In this document: piece by piece, positions 1 through 7,936 of the stretch
Position numbering within the stretch: the first letter of the stretch is position 1
Layout of the letters: each line of letters opens with the position of its first letter
Source: Acidisphaera sp. S103
GTDB taxonomy: Bacteria > Pseudomonadota > Alphaproteobacteria > Acetobacterales > Acetobacteraceae
Assembly: GCF_009765975.1 (NCBI RefSeq)
Contig: NZ_LMUJ01000080.1
Span: forward strand, 2,882 to 37,035
Length of the DNA: 34,154 nt
Direction: 5' to 3'
The notes under the pieces: model-generated
Database searches by the model: none
What the model was told of the DNA's origin: nothing
What the model saw: only the letters and a program-made list of their open reading frames with translations
Program-made: the position numbers and the translations under genes

Positions 1-447
1 ACCGTAATGGATGCCGTTGGTGCTGGTGCCGTCGAACCCGGGATACAGGCGCATGTAGGAACTGACGGTGACCGGGTTCTGCTTGTAGGTGACACCGCCC
101 GGAACATGGTAGCTGTTCAGGCTGTTCGCGCTGTAACCGAAGTCGGCTTCGACCTTGCCACCCAGGCGGATGACAACGGTGCCGGGTGCCGGAACGGCAT
201 AGAAGTTCTGCCCGAGGGAGCCATAGGTGCTGAGGCCGCCGGCGGCGGCGCTGCCTGACGGGGTGTTGGGGATACCCCAAGAGTTGTTGTTGCTGTTGTA
301 CGAGGGGCCGCCGGCGTACGGCGCCGCGTACTGACCTTGAGACGGGTTCGCGGGCACCGGGGCCGGGCTTGCGGGCACTTGCTGGGCCAACGCCAAACCG
401 CCGGATGCCCCCAGAATGGCCGCGCTGGCCATGAGAAGCTTACGCAT
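1..447 (-). CDS. Outer-membrane porin, N-terminal part (cut by window start)
   Basis: This is the first 149 codons of a porin whose C-terminus lies beyond base 1. Porins are trimeric outer-membrane barrels for passive uptake of small solutes. The start ATG is at 447, preceded by AAGGAGG with ideal spacing. A signal peptide (MRKLLMASAAILGASGGLALA) is followed by a Pro/Ala/Gln-rich linker and then Asn-rich and Gly/Ser-rich stretches. The protein is a close paralogue of the complete porin at 2106-3662: the segment 1-447 aligns with about 3234-3662, and this copy carries six extra residues in the linker (QVPASPAPVPANPSQ region). The leader is also shared. Pore specificity cannot be read from this part. 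Confidence 0.9.
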   Translation of the reverse strand, partial: MRKLLMASAAILGASGGLALAQQVPASPAPVPANPSQGQYAAPYAGGPSYNSNNNSWGIPNTPSGSAAAGGLSTYGSLGQNFYAVPAPGTVVIRLGGKVEADFGYSANSLNSYHVPGGVTYKQNPVTVSSYMRLYPGFDGTSTNGIHYG

Positions 448-489
448 GAAAATCCTCCTTATTGCACCGGTGTTCCGGCGATCCTCAGG

Positions 490-521
490 CCCCGCCCGTC
501 GACTCCCGCGAACAGGCGGGG
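490..521 (-). promoter_or_regulatory. Leader hairpin upstream of first porin
   Basis: CCCCGCCCGT (490-499) pairs with ACAGGCGGGG (512-521), nine of ten pairs, with a 12-base loop. It lies 43 bp upstream of the start codon. The same hairpin occurs at the same distance before the second porin. It probably lies in the 5' untranslated leader and may affect mRNA stability or translation; no mechanism is shown by sequence alone. Confidence 0.5.
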
Positions 522-778
522 GGCTGCCAGACCCGAGCAAATTCATGAATTGAAAATTACCCGACTGCAACCTGTTTTGGAGTAGGGTAGTGGCTTTCAT
601 GAAGCACCGTGGCGAAATAGCCACAGAGCGGAGAGGGGGTTACAAATTCAGGGCAATCGGAAAGAGGAAATATAAGCAAATACAATATATTACCTGCGTG
701 TCGGTAGAGCGGCTGCTCCGCCGCTCCGCACACTCCAATACCGTTCACCAGCGATCCGGACTGATCAACGGTCGGCAA

Positions 779-802
779 AAATATAAATTGAAACTTATAT
801 TT
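779..802. promoter_or_regulatory. AT-rich inverted repeat, candidate operator
   Basis: AAATATAA (779-786) and TTATATTT (795-802) form a perfect 8-bp inverted repeat with an 8-base spacer. It lies about 105 bp upstream of the hypothetical gene at 909 and in the only strongly AT-rich stretch of this region. It could be a regulator site or an AT-rich promoter element. Confidence 0.3.
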
Positions 803-908
803 CGATAATCCATCTTGCTCAGAAGGGGTGGCGCGGAACCGTGGCGTCGCCGCCAGGCGAATTGATCGTGAGCATTTCTGATGCGGGGTAATCGAGGGGG
901 CGACCTAT

Positions 909-1376
909 ATGCACATGCAACTGCATGATCTGCTTGATTCGGGCGTCTTGCTGGAAATGGCGTATACGCAGAAAAAAGCGGAACGTGTCATTACCGGGTT
1001 AGAGAAGCCGATCAATGACCACCTGCTGAAGCTGTGGACAATTTCGGACCCGTTTCAACGCGAGGTCTGGGTAGACAGCCTGGTTAACTGGATCGATGAA
1101 ATCGGGGAGATCGTGCTGCGGCCGACAAATGCCCGGCCCCCTCACATTTTCTACTATAAGCTGTTGTTTTTTGAGCCATTTGGGGGCGGATCCGGCCTAC
1201 CGAATCTGCTACGCCGCCTCCGCCGGCTGCATCGGGAGGGTTTTCCGGTGCCAATCGATATCGCACCGGATGCGTTGCTTCTGCGTCTCCAGGCGTTTCA
1301 TCGCGATCTTTCCAGCCTGTGTGCGTGCAAACTGATGCGGGACGATCAAATCCGCGCGTTTCTGAAAGACCATTAG
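909..1376 (+). CDS. Hypothetical protein, 155 aa
   Basis: I do not recognise the family. The ATG at 909 follows GAGGGGGCGACCTAT, a usable ribosome site; a second ATG lies two codons on. The product is soluble, mixed helix-rich and Leu/Arg-rich in its second half, with no signal peptide or membrane segment. There are many aromatic and charged residues in natural-looking distribution (for example FQREVWVDSLVNWIDEIGE near residues 49-67). Its stop codon overlaps the stop of the convergent gene at 1373-1684. It sits between two tandem porin genes and has no obvious functional partner. Confidence 0.6.
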   Translation: MHMQLHDLLDSGVLLEMAYTQKKAERVITGLEKPINDHLLKLWTISDPFQREVWVDSLVNWIDEIGEIVLRPTNARPPHIFYYKLLFFEPFGGGSGLPNLLRRLRRLHREGFPVPIDIAPDALLLRLQAFHRDLSSLCACKLMRDDQIRAFLKDH

Positions 1377-1684
1377 TGTCGATGGCGCTCATCAAGGATG
1401 GCACGTAGCTGGACGGCTTTTTGCGGTTCACTCAGCGCGACCCATACGCCGGCGCGGTGGTGGGTGAGGGAGCGGACGTCACTCCGTTTGATCCGTTCGG
1501 GGCGCCAGGATAGTTGTTCGACCCGCATGGCCGGAACGAGCAGGAAATAGTCGTCCGGTTCCTCCATTCCGGCGAAGAAGCTCTCGGCTTCCGCCACCAT
1601 GCCGCGCGGGATAAAGAACAGCGTGTACTGGCATGGTCGCGACGGCGTCGGTGCTGGATGGTTGGCGTTTTCGCTGATTGTCAT
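1373..1684 (-). CDS. Hypothetical protein, 103 aa
   Basis: The family is not recognised. The ATG at 1684 is preceded by AAAGGGGGGACCA, a good ribosome site. The predicted product is a small soluble protein with an aromatic N-terminal half (YTLFFIPRGM, then acidic FAGMEEPDDYFLLVPAM) and a basic C-terminal half ending DERHRH. It has no transmembrane segment. It ends tail-to-tail with the gene at 909-1376, the two stop codons sharing bases 1374-1375. A longer overlapping frame (1479-2048 minus) is judged a shadow. Confidence 0.55.
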   Translation of the reverse strand: MTISENANHPAPTPSRPCQYTLFFIPRGMVAEAESFFAGMEEPDDYFLLVPAMRVEQLSWRPERIKRSDVRSLTHHRAGVWVALSEPQKAVQLRAILDERHRH

Positions 1685-2105
1685 TGGTCCCCCCCTTTCG
1701 CTCGCATTCCCACACCCTGCCGTTCGCGGCGTGCGACGTGGCCGTCGCTATTGGTGCGATTCGGCACTTATGCGCCAGAGTATTTCGACTCTCGCTGGAA
1801 GGCCACGGTCCAGGACGCATCGCGGTGGTTGGGGTGTGTCCGAGATTGAGGCCGTCTTTTGATCCGTCATGGCCTAACGCCAGTCTGGGCCATCGCCACA
1901 ATAAGGTGCTGGATCGAATGGGCCGGACTTCGCCGGTCGATGATGAGGTTGATGTGTCAACGTCAACGGTCGCCGGTATTAATCCGCTAAATCTGTATTC
2001 GCGCTTCTTTGCCGCTGTGCGTGAGGTTCGGCTCCGAGAGCGCGTCACAAAAAGAAACGGCGGGGTGATGCCCCGCCGCTTCGATCGTCTGGTTGATCGC
2101 GTTGA
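1685..2105. other. Intergenic region before the complete porin's 3' end
   Basis: About 420 bp without a supported gene. The right end contains the porin terminator (2049-2082). The rest may hold the promoter of the 103-aa gene on the minus strand. Long open frames on both strands here look like GC-driven shadows: no ribosome site fits them and their translations are Arg/Pro/Ser-rich. Confidence 0.45.
2049..2082 (-). terminator. Rho-independent terminator of the porin gene
   Basis: Read on the minus strand, a stem of GCGGCGGGG with CCCCGCCGT closes a short CATCA loop and is followed by TTTCTTTTT. It begins about 25 bp past the porin stop codon. This is a classical strong intrinsic terminator. 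Confidence 0.9.
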
Positions 2106-3662
2106 TTACCAGGTCAGCATGGTCGAGACGAACAGGGCCTGACCCTTCACGTCGTTGTAGGCGTTGCCACCACCCACAGCGTTGGTCGCGAAATTGAAGT
2201 CACCCTGGTGGGTCTGATAGTAGTTGTATTCGAGCACCAGGTTCACACCCGGGGCGAGCCTGTAGTTGCCACCGAGCGCGGCTTCGAACTGGTGACGCTG
2301 CGAGACCCCTACCAGGTTCGCACTGCCCTGGGAGTTGATGATGCCGAAGGCGGAGCCGAGCACCCAGGGACCGTTGACGTAGGTCAGGCCGAAGACGGTC
2401 GCGTCCATGGGCGCGCCGCCGCTGGGGTCGAGGGCCAGCTGGTTGTTGACCTTGCCACCTTGGTAGGTGACGGCGGCGGTCAGGCCTGCGGTGGTGACGG
2501 CGAGACCACCCTGGTAGAAGCCGATCTGTTGGTAGTGCAGGGCGTTGGCGCTTGCCGACATGAAAGCGGCGGTGCCCGGCGTGGCGGTCGTGTATGTGGC
2601 GGCATCTTCGCCCGCGGCGTGTTCGTAGAAGCCGTAGGCCTTCACGTCGACGGGTCCAAAGGTGTGCTCATAGCGAAGACCCGCACCAACCTGATTATAC
2701 CAGCGGTTGGCGGTGTTGCCGGTCGTTGTCTGGATCGAGTTGTCGCCGCCGCTCGGAAGCCCGGGGCTGCCACCCGATGAGAAAGCGGCGAGGGGTGAGG
2801 ACATCTGGTAGGCGTTGCCCTCGCTCGGCGCGTATTGCAGGCCAATATCGAAGCCGTAGATCTGCGGGGTGAGGTAAGTCAGCTTTTCGTTGGCGTATTC
2901 GGCACCCGCCTGTGCGAGCCACGGATAGTTGGTGGCGCCACCGCCCAGTGCGTTGCCGAAGTTGACGCCGCCGAAGCCAGGGCCCTGGAACACGCCGTCG
3001 CCCGCATCCCAGCATTGGCTGGTGAAAATGCAGTTGTCGAACAGGCCGATAACGCCGTCACCCTGGCCGATGCGGAGGATACCGACCTGATCCGCGGACA
3101 GGTAGGTATAGGCGCGGCGGACAAAGACGGTTTCTGCGGAGGTGTTGACCGACGGGCTGGCGATGGATGGCGCCGCCGTGGTGCCGGTTGCGGCCATCGC
3201 GGGCTGGAAGTTCTCACGCAGCTCGATCTGGGCGCCGTAATGGATGCCGTTCGTGCTGGTGCCGTCGAACCCGGGATACAGGCGCATGTAGGAGCTGACG
3301 GAAGTCGCGTTCTGCTTGTAGGTGACACCGCCCGGGACATGGTAGCTGTTCAGGCTGGTGGAGGTCACGCCAACGTCGGCCTCGACCTTGCCGTTGAGTC
3401 GGATGACAACGGTGCCGGGTGCCGGAACGGCATAGAAGTTCTGCCCGACCGAGCCATAGGTGCTGAGGCCGCCGGCAGCCGCGCTGCCTGATGGGGTGTT
3501 GGGGATACCCCAGGAGTTGTTGTTGCTGTTGTACGATGCGCCGCCCGCGTACGGAGCGACCAACTGACCTTGGGACGGGTTCGCGGGAACCTGCGTCTGG
3601 GCAAACGCCAGACTGGCGGACGCCCCCAGAATGGCCCCACTGGCCATGAGAAGCTTACGCAT
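2106..3662 (-). CDS. Outer-membrane porin, 518 aa
   Basis: This is a complete general porin for diffusion of small solutes across the outer membrane. A signal peptide (MRKLLMASGAILGASASLAFA, cleavage expected before QTQ) is followed by a Gln/Pro/Asn/Gly-rich linker of about 60 residues. A 16- or 18-strand barrel type sequence then runs to a terminal Trp (STMLTW), as expected for insertion by the BAM machinery. Alternating hydrophobic strands and Gly/Asn/Ser-rich loops fill the body. The ATG at 3662 has AAGGAGG upstream, the same leader hairpin as the partial porin, and a strong terminator downstream, so it is probably monocistronic. The pair looks like a recent tandem duplication interrupted by two small genes. 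Substrate specificity cannot be assigned. Confidence 0.92.
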   Translation of the reverse strand: MRKLLMASGAILGASASLAFAQTQVPANPSQGQLVAPYAGGASYNSNNNSWGIPNTPSGSAAAGGLSTYGSVGQNFYAVPAPGTVVIRLNGKVEADVGVTSTSLNSYHVPGGVTYKQNATSVSSYMRLYPGFDGTSTNGIHYGAQIELRENFQPAMAATGTTAAPSIASPSVNTSAETVFVRRAYTYLSADQVGILRIGQGDGVIGLFDNCIFTSQCWDAGDGVFQGPGFGGVNFGNALGGGATNYPWLAQAGAEYANEKLTYLTPQIYGFDIGLQYAPSEGNAYQMSSPLAAFSSGGSPGLPSGGDNSIQTTTGNTANRWYNQVGAGLRYEHTFGPVDVKAYGFYEHAAGEDAATYTTATPGTAAFMSASANALHYQQIGFYQGGLAVTTAGLTAAVTYQGGKVNNQLALDPSGGAPMDATVFGLTYVNGPWVLGSAFGIINSQGSANLVGVSQRHQFEAALGGNYRLAPGVNLVLEYNYYQTHQGDFNFATNAVGGGNAYNDVKGQALFVSTMLTW

Positions 3663-3706
3663 GAAAATCCTCCTTATTACACCGGTGTCCCGGCGATCTC
3701 CTCAGG

Positions 3707-3738
3707 CCCCGCCCGTCGTCTCCCGCGAACAGGCGGGG
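3707..3738 (-). promoter_or_regulatory. Leader hairpin upstream of complete porin
   Basis: CCCCGCCCGT (3707-3716) pairs with ACAGGCGGGG (3729-3738), the same arms as in the first porin, 45 bp upstream of the start codon. Loop bases differ slightly between the copies while the arms are identical. Confidence 0.5.
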
Positions 3739-3957
3739 GGCAGCCAGACCCTGACGAAAATTAATGACGGGATGTTTATGCCCCTGCAACCCGCTTCGGG
3801 AGTGCATCATGGCATTTCTGGAACACTGCGCTTTTTATGCAACATGCGTATTCGAGGCCGACTGAGCCATAGGATTACCGCCGTGTGGCAGCCGCGGCGC
3901 AGTCTCGTGGGGTTGCGGTGGTACACCGCTTGGGGGATGGCGTATTGTCCGACCATG

Positions 3958-3983
3958 ACCGGAGCGGAGCGCTCCGCTCCGGT
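3958..3983. repeat. 26-bp perfect palindrome
   Basis: Bases 3958-3983 read the same on both strands, built from ACCGGAGCGGAGC and its complement. It starts 12 bp past the stop codon of the minus-strand gene at 3996-4583. It may act as a hairpin 3' end for that transcript, although no T-run follows on either strand. Confidence 0.5.
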
Positions 3984-3995
3984 GGTCGCCAGAGA

Positions 3996-4583
3996 TCAGC
4001 CGGTACTGAGTGCTCCGATCGCGCCGGCCGCCTGTACCAATCGGGAGGGTAACCGCTTGATCGTGCCGCCATCCACGCCACCTAGCGCCGCGATGGCGGG
4101 GAATGACCAGGCGCGGTGCCGGGCGATTGCCGCCCAGCGCAACGGACCCAGGCCGGGGGCGCCGGCATGGCTTGCGGTGGCGAAGGCCGGTGACAGGAAA
4201 ACCAGATCGGCGTGCGCTCGCCGAGCCCGAAGCAGATCCGGTATCGAATGGGCGGAACTTGTGGTCACACCGCGTGTGCGAACCGGTCCGGGCCGGTAGC
4301 CGCCTCGCAGATGGACGCCCGCGTGCAACGCCGCCGCCAGCCGAGCATTGCCTGCCACCACCAGGATCAACCGGCGGGCGCGGCAGATCCGTGCCAGGTC
4401 GCGTCCGAGGCTGGTTCGGGCGGGGTCATGGTCGTGCCGCAGGACGACTCCGGCTTGACCGCGGGGCAGACAGGCAACCGACATGCGCGGATCGGGAAGG
4501 CGCCTGTCGTCGGTGAACAGCCACAGGCGGGGCAAGGGGACCGGCTTGTGGCGCAGGCCCCAGGCCAGGAGTTTCCGGTCCAT
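3996..4583 (-). CDS. Thiamine-phosphate-synthase-like (ThiE/TenI fold) protein
   Basis: The 195-residue product has the outline of the ThiE/TenI TIM-barrel family. The first strand is LWLFTDDRRLPDP (residues 20-32), QAGVVLRHDHD (about 43-53) matches the family's VQLREKD segment, AGVHLRGG (about 88-95) matches GVHLGQ, and LVFLSPAFATASHAGAPGLG is the phosphate-binding PxFxTxSHPGAxxLG-like stretch. ThiE joins the pyrimidine and thiazole halves of thiamine. Here the Asp that normally follows GVHLGQ and several other active-site positions are not evident, so it may be a diverged relative rather than a true synthase. No other thiamine genes are nearby. The start at 4583 lacks a clear ribosome site and could lie slightly elsewhere. 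Confidence 0.65.
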   Translation of the reverse strand: MDRKLLAWGLRHKPVPLPRLWLFTDDRRLPDPRMSVACLPRGQAGVVLRHDHDPARTSLGRDLARICRARRLILVVAGNARLAAALHAGVHLRGGYRPGPVRTRGVTTSSAHSIPDLLRARRAHADLVFLSPAFATASHAGAPGLGPLRWAAIARHRAWSFPAIAALGGVDGGTIKRLPSRLVQAAGAIGALSTG

Positions 4584-4654
4584 GCGGGTTAGGTGGGGCG
4601 GGGAGCCGTAGGCGTGGCCTCGTCCGCGCCGTGGCCAGGTGTCCGACGCATGGG

Positions 4655-6295
4655 TTACGACGCTTTCAAGTAATGATCTTTATACTGCGTTCTTAGACTT
4701 GTCTTCAGTAGCTTGCCGGTGGCGGTGTGGGGCAGTTCTGGGACGACCACGACCTCATCCGGCAGCCACCATTTGGCGACCTTGCCTTCGTACAGGGCCA
4801 GAACAGACGCAGGGTCGACGGTCTTGTCGGGGCGCGGGACCACCAGCAGCAGCGGGCGTTCGTCCCATTTGGGGTGGCGGGCGGCGATCACCGCGGCCTC
4901 CAGGACGTCGGGGTGGGAGACGGCGATGTTCTCCAGGGTGATGGAGCTGATCCACTCGCCGCCCGACTTGATGACGTCCTTGGAGCGGTCGGTAATCTCC
5001 ATGAAGCCGTCGGGGTCGATGGTGGCGACGTCGCCGGTGGCGAACCAGCCGTCCTGGTCGAGGGCGGTGCCGGGTTGGTCGCCGTAGTAGGCGCTGGCGA
5101 TCCAGGGGCCTTTGACCGCCAGGTCACCGAACGCGGTGCCGTCCCAGGGCAGTTCGTGGCCATCGCCGTCGACGATCTTCATGTCGATGCCGGGCAGGAT
5201 GCGGCCTTGTTTCAGCATGTGCCGCGTGGCCTGGTCCTTGGTCAGTCCCTGCTGGGCGGGTTTGGGGGCGTTGTAGGTGCCGACAGGGCTGAGTTCGCTC
5301 ATGCCCCAGCCGTGCTCGACCGCCACGCCATATTCGTCGCGGAAGGCTTCGATCAGCAGCGGCGGGGCGGCGGAGCCTCCGGTCATGATGCGTTCGACGG
5401 TGTCCAGCCGTTCGCCGCTGGAACGGAGGTGTTGCAGAAGGCCGAGCCAGACGGTGGGGACGCCGGCGGTGAAGGTGACGCGTTCGGTGTTGAGGAGGTT
5501 GGCCATGCTGGCGCCGTCGAGATGACGGCCGGGCAGGATAAGAGAGGCTCCGACCAGTGCCGCGGCGTAGGGCATGCCCCAGGCGTTGACGTGAAACATC
5601 GGCACGACCGGCAGGGCTCGACTGGTCGCACGTATGTTCAGGACGTCGGGCAATGCGGTGGCATAGGCGTGCAGCCACGTTGAGCGGTGGCTATACAGCA
5701 CGCCTTTGGGGCGGCCGGTGGTGCCGGAGGTGTAGCAAAGCGCGCTGGCGGTGTTTTCGTCGAACAGCGGCCAGACGTAGTCGTCGTCGGCCGCGTCCAT
5801 CAGTTGGTCGTAACAGGCCAGTGTCATGCCGGGGGCGAGGGTGACGTCGGCCATGGTTTCCGGCGCAGTCAGCATGACGACTGTCTTGACGGTTTCGGCG
5901 ATGTTCGGTGCGATTGTGGTGATCAGTGCGGCGAAGCTGCTGTCGACGAACAGGATTTTATCCTGCGCGTGATTGATAATGTACGAAATATCGTCGGGAT
6001 GCAGGCGGGGGTTGATGGTGTGGCAAATCGCCTGCATGCCGGGGGCGGCGTAGTAGACCTCCAGATGGCGGAATCCGTTCCAGGCCAGGGTGCCGACGCG
6101 GTCCCCGGGTCCGACGCCGAGGTTTTGCAGGACTCGGACGAGGCGCCGGGATCGGGCCTCGACGTCTCGCCAGGTGTAGCGATGGGTGGTGTTCTCGTGC
6201 GTGCGGGATACGATTTCGCCTGATCCGTGGTGCCGGGCGGCGTGGGTCAGGATCGAGGAAATCATCAGCCCCTGGGGCTGCATCAGACCGAGCAC
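4655..6295 (-). CDS. AMP-forming fatty/carboxylic acid-CoA ligase
   Basis: This ANL-superfamily enzyme activates a carboxylic acid as an acyl-adenylate and transfers it to CoA. Visible motifs: ATP loop [11 protein letters not shown] (188-198), HGWGMSE (328-334), TGD (420-422), [13 protein letters not shown] (436-448), and the C-terminal lysine in TATGKLLKT (about K528). Family N-termini resembling MLGLMQ...LISSL support a start at the GTG at 6295, which has GGAGG 8 bases upstream. The GTG three codons earlier overlaps that GGAGG and is unlikely. The closest groups in memory are medium/long-chain ligases of the AlkK/FadK type and methylthiopropionyl-CoA ligase. It stands alone on the minus strand downstream of the lysR gene. 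The substrate cannot be told from sequence. Confidence 0.93.
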   Translation of the reverse strand: MLGLMQPQGLMISSILTHAARHHGSGEIVSRTHENTTHRYTWRDVEARSRRLVRVLQNLGVGPGDRVGTLAWNGFRHLEVYYAAPGMQAICHTINPRLHPDDISYIINHAQDKILFVDSSFAALITTIAPNIAETVKTVVMLTAPETMADVTLAPGMTLACYDQLMDAADDDYVWPLFDENTASALCYTSGTTGRPKGVLYSHRSTWLHAYATALPDVLNIRATSRALPVVPMFHVNAWGMPYAAALVGASLILPGRHLDGASMANLLNTERVTFTAGVPTVWLGLLQHLRSSGERLDTVERIMTGGSAAPPLLIEAFRDEYGVAVEHGWGMSELSPVGTYNAPKPAQQGLTKDQATRHMLKQGRILPGIDMKIVDGDGHELPWDGTAFGDLAVKGPWIASAYYGDQPGTALDQDGWFATGDVATIDPDGFMEITDRSKDVIKSGGEWISSITLENIAVSHPDVLEAAVIAARHPKWDERPLLLVVPRPDKTVDPASVLALYEGKVAKWWLPDEVVVVPELPHTATGKLLKTSLRTQYKDHYLKAS

Positions 6296-6367
6296 TTGGG
6301 TCACCTCCGGGTTGTTTGTTGGGGTGGGATGATAGGGGAACGGCTGGGTAAAAGAAGGGTAATAACG

Positions 6368-7291
6368 TCAGGGTGTGGGCGGATGATTGTCTTTCATTTG
6401 ACGCACCAGCGCGCGGAACCGGGCCAGCACCGGGGACAGGACTGTCCGCCGCATCGTCAGGTGCAGCGGTGCGGATAAGTCCGGGCAACCGTCCAGCCGC
6501 CGATAGGCGATGTTCTCGCCGCCCAGGCGTTGCATGGAGGCTGGCACGATCGACACGCCGAGGCCCGCCGCCACCAGGCTGAGCGTTGCCGGCAGGCGGG
6601 GGGCTTCCTGCGCGATGATTGGGCTGAACCCGGCGGTTCGGCAGGCGGCCAGGATGGCGTCGTAGAGGCCGGGGCCGGCGGGGCGGCGGTAGAGCACGAA
6701 TTCCTCGGCCGCCAGCGTGGCGAGTGGCAGCGGCGAAGCGGTATCCGCGGCGAGGCGATGTCCTAATGGCAACGCGGCGATCATCGGTTCGTCCAGGACG
6801 GGGTCGACGAGCAGGTTGGCCATGCTGGCGACTGAGGAGCGCACGAAGGCCGCGTCCAGCCGTTCGTGCAGCAGGGCATCCACCAGTTCGCCGGTGCCGG
6901 CTTCCTCCAACACGATGGAAACACCGGGCAGGGCCTCGCGGAAGGTGCGCAGGGCGGCGGGAACGAAGGGATGCAGCGCGGCGGAACTGGTGAAGCCAAT
7001 GGCGAGGCGGCCCTGTTCGCCGCGGGCCGCGCGACGGACCACATCGTTCAGGCCCTCGGCGCGGGCGAGGACAGCACGGGCTTCTGTCAGCAGGGCTTTG
7101 CCGGCCTCGGTCGGGCGCACGCCGCGCGGCAGGCGGTGCATCAGCAGGACGCCCAGTTCTTTCTCCAGGCCGTGTAGTAGCCGGGTGAGCGGCGGTTGCT
7201 GCATCCCCAGCCGTTCGGCTGCTCGGGTGATGTGGCCTTCCTCGGCCACGGCGACGAAGGCGCGCAGGCGGCGGAGCTCGATCAGATTCAT
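6368..7291 (-). CDS. LysR-family transcriptional regulator, 307 aa
   Basis: A typical LysR-type regulator. It has an N-terminal winged helix-turn-helix (MNLIELRRLRAFVAVAEEGH, then TRAAERLGMQQPPLTRLLHGLEKELG, residues about 20-50) and a C-terminal two-lobe effector domain from about 90. The N-terminus and the LAIGF...VSIVLEEAGTGE segment resemble the BenM/CatM/CbbR side of the family. The ATG at 7291 gives the expected LysR length; the upstream open extension is Arg/Pro-rich and runs through the divergent gene. It is transcribed divergently from the split chromate transporter genes with a 90-bp gap. LysR proteins often control the divergent neighbour, so it may regulate the CHR pair; the acyl-CoA ligase downstream is a second candidate. 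Confidence 0.92.
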   Translation of the reverse strand: MNLIELRRLRAFVAVAEEGHITRAAERLGMQQPPLTRLLHGLEKELGVLLMHRLPRGVRPTEAGKALLTEARAVLARAEGLNDVVRRAARGEQGRLAIGFTSSAALHPFVPAALRTFREALPGVSIVLEEAGTGELVDALLHERLDAAFVRSSVASMANLLVDPVLDEPMIAALPLGHRLAADTASPLPLATLAAEEFVLYRRPAGPGLYDAILAACRTAGFSPIIAQEAPRLPATLSLVAAGLGVSIVPASMQRLGGENIAYRRLDGCPDLSAPLHLTMRRTVLSPVLARFRALVRQMKDNHPPTP

Positions 7292-7305
7292 ACCGGCAGA
7301 GTATC

Positions 7306-7324
7306 GCAAAACGTTCGCGGTTGC
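7306..7324. promoter_or_regulatory. Candidate LysR-type binding dyad
   Basis: GCAA (7306-7309) and TTGC (7321-7324) form an inverted repeat separated by 11 bases, the geometry of LysR boxes. It lies in the 90-bp gap between the lysR gene and the divergent CHR gene. Confidence 0.3.
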
Positions 7325-7381
7325 ATTGGACATCATGAGAGGACCATCGCAAGTGTCGTTCGGGACACGCGGAGGGTATCG

Positions 7382-7936
7382 ATGGCCGAACGGCGCGGCG
7401 GGGCGGAGGTGCCCTCGGTCTGGGCATTGTTTCTTGGATTTCTGGGGCTTGGCCTGATCGGGTTTGGCGGAGTGCTGCCGCTGGCGCGGCGGATGCTGGT
7501 GGAACAGCGGCGCTGGATGACGGCCGAGGCGTTCATCGAGACATTGGGCCTGTGCCAGTTCCTGCCGGGTGGCAATATCATCAATCTGTCGGTCGCGGTC
7601 GGTTTGGAGTTCCGTGGTGCGGCCGGGGCGGTGGCGGCGCTGACCGGTTTGATGGCGGCGCCGACGGCGATCGTGATCGGCCTGGGCGTCTTCTTCGAGC
7701 GGTTCCGGGATGATCCGCATGTCCAGCATCTGTTTGCCGGGCTGGCGGCGGCATCTGCGGGATTGCTGGTGACGACGGCGCTGAAAATGCTGGCGCCGCT
7801 GCGGACAAGGTTCTTCGGGCTGGTCATTACCGGGCTGTGCTTTGCCGCCGTCGGGTGGCTGCGCGTGCCGTTGCTGCCGACGATGCTGGTTCTGGCGCCA
7901 CTCAGTATCGCCATCACGTGGTGGCGGACGGCATGA
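7382..7936 (+). CDS. Chromate transporter (CHR) half-protein, first subunit
   Basis: The product (184 aa) is one CHR domain of the chromate ion transporter family, which exports chromate or related oxyanions at the inner membrane. The FGGVLPLARRMLVEQRRWM segment and LCQFLPGGNIINLSVAVG (near residue 60) are CHR hallmarks, followed by several hydrophobic helices. The ATG at 7382 has GGAGG 6 bases upstream. Full-length ChrA has two such domains; here the halves are separate genes. The stop overlaps the next start as ATGA, so the two are translated together and probably assemble as a heterodimer. Whether the substrate is chromate is not proved. Confidence 0.9.
   Translation: MAERRGGAEVPSVWALFLGFLGLGLIGFGGVLPLARRMLVEQRRWMTAEAFIETLGLCQFLPGGNIINLSVAVGLEFRGAAGAVAALTGLMAAPTAIVIGLGVFFERFRDDPHVQHLFAGLAAASAGLLVTTALKMLAPLRTRFFGLVITGLCFAAVGWLRVPLLPTMLVLAPLSIAITWWRTA

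Larger units (their letters stand above)
448..908. other. Intergenic region between first porin and hypothetical gene
   Basis: This 461-bp stretch separates divergent genes. Its left part (to about 545) is the porin leader shared with the second porin. The part from about 650 to 810 is clearly richer in A and T than the surroundings and holds an 8-bp perfect inverted repeat at 779-802. Short open frames here (for example 557-778 minus and 590-808 plus) lack convincing ribosome sites and protein-like composition. The region most likely carries two divergent promoters, but I cannot place -35/-10 boxes with confidence. Confidence 0.5.
3663..3995. other. Intergenic region upstream of complete porin
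   Basis: A 333-bp stretch. The first 100 bp resemble the leader of the first porin (hairpin, Shine-Dalgarno, ACCGGTG palindrome). It should carry the porin promoter, which I cannot pinpoint. The far end holds a long perfect palindrome (3958-3983). No gene is supported. Confidence 0.5.

Noticed and set aside
557-778. 73-residue open frame on the minus strand upstream of the first porin
   Set aside because: No ribosome site, atypical composition, and it overlaps the probable porin promoter region.
1479-2048. 189-codon frame on the minus strand overlapping the 103-aa gene
   Set aside because: The 103-aa frame has a good ribosome site and convergent stop overlap; the longer frame is Arg/Ser/Thr-rich and covers the porin terminator's flank.
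6296-6304. GTG at 6304 as the acyl-CoA ligase start
   Set aside because: It overlaps the GGAGG ribosome site. The GTG at 6295 has 8-base spacing and matches the family's usual N-terminus.
7292-7729. N-terminal extension of the LysR frame to 453 residues
   Set aside because: The extension crosses the divergent CHR gene and is polar, Arg/Gln-rich. The ATG at 7291 gives the exact LysR N-terminus.
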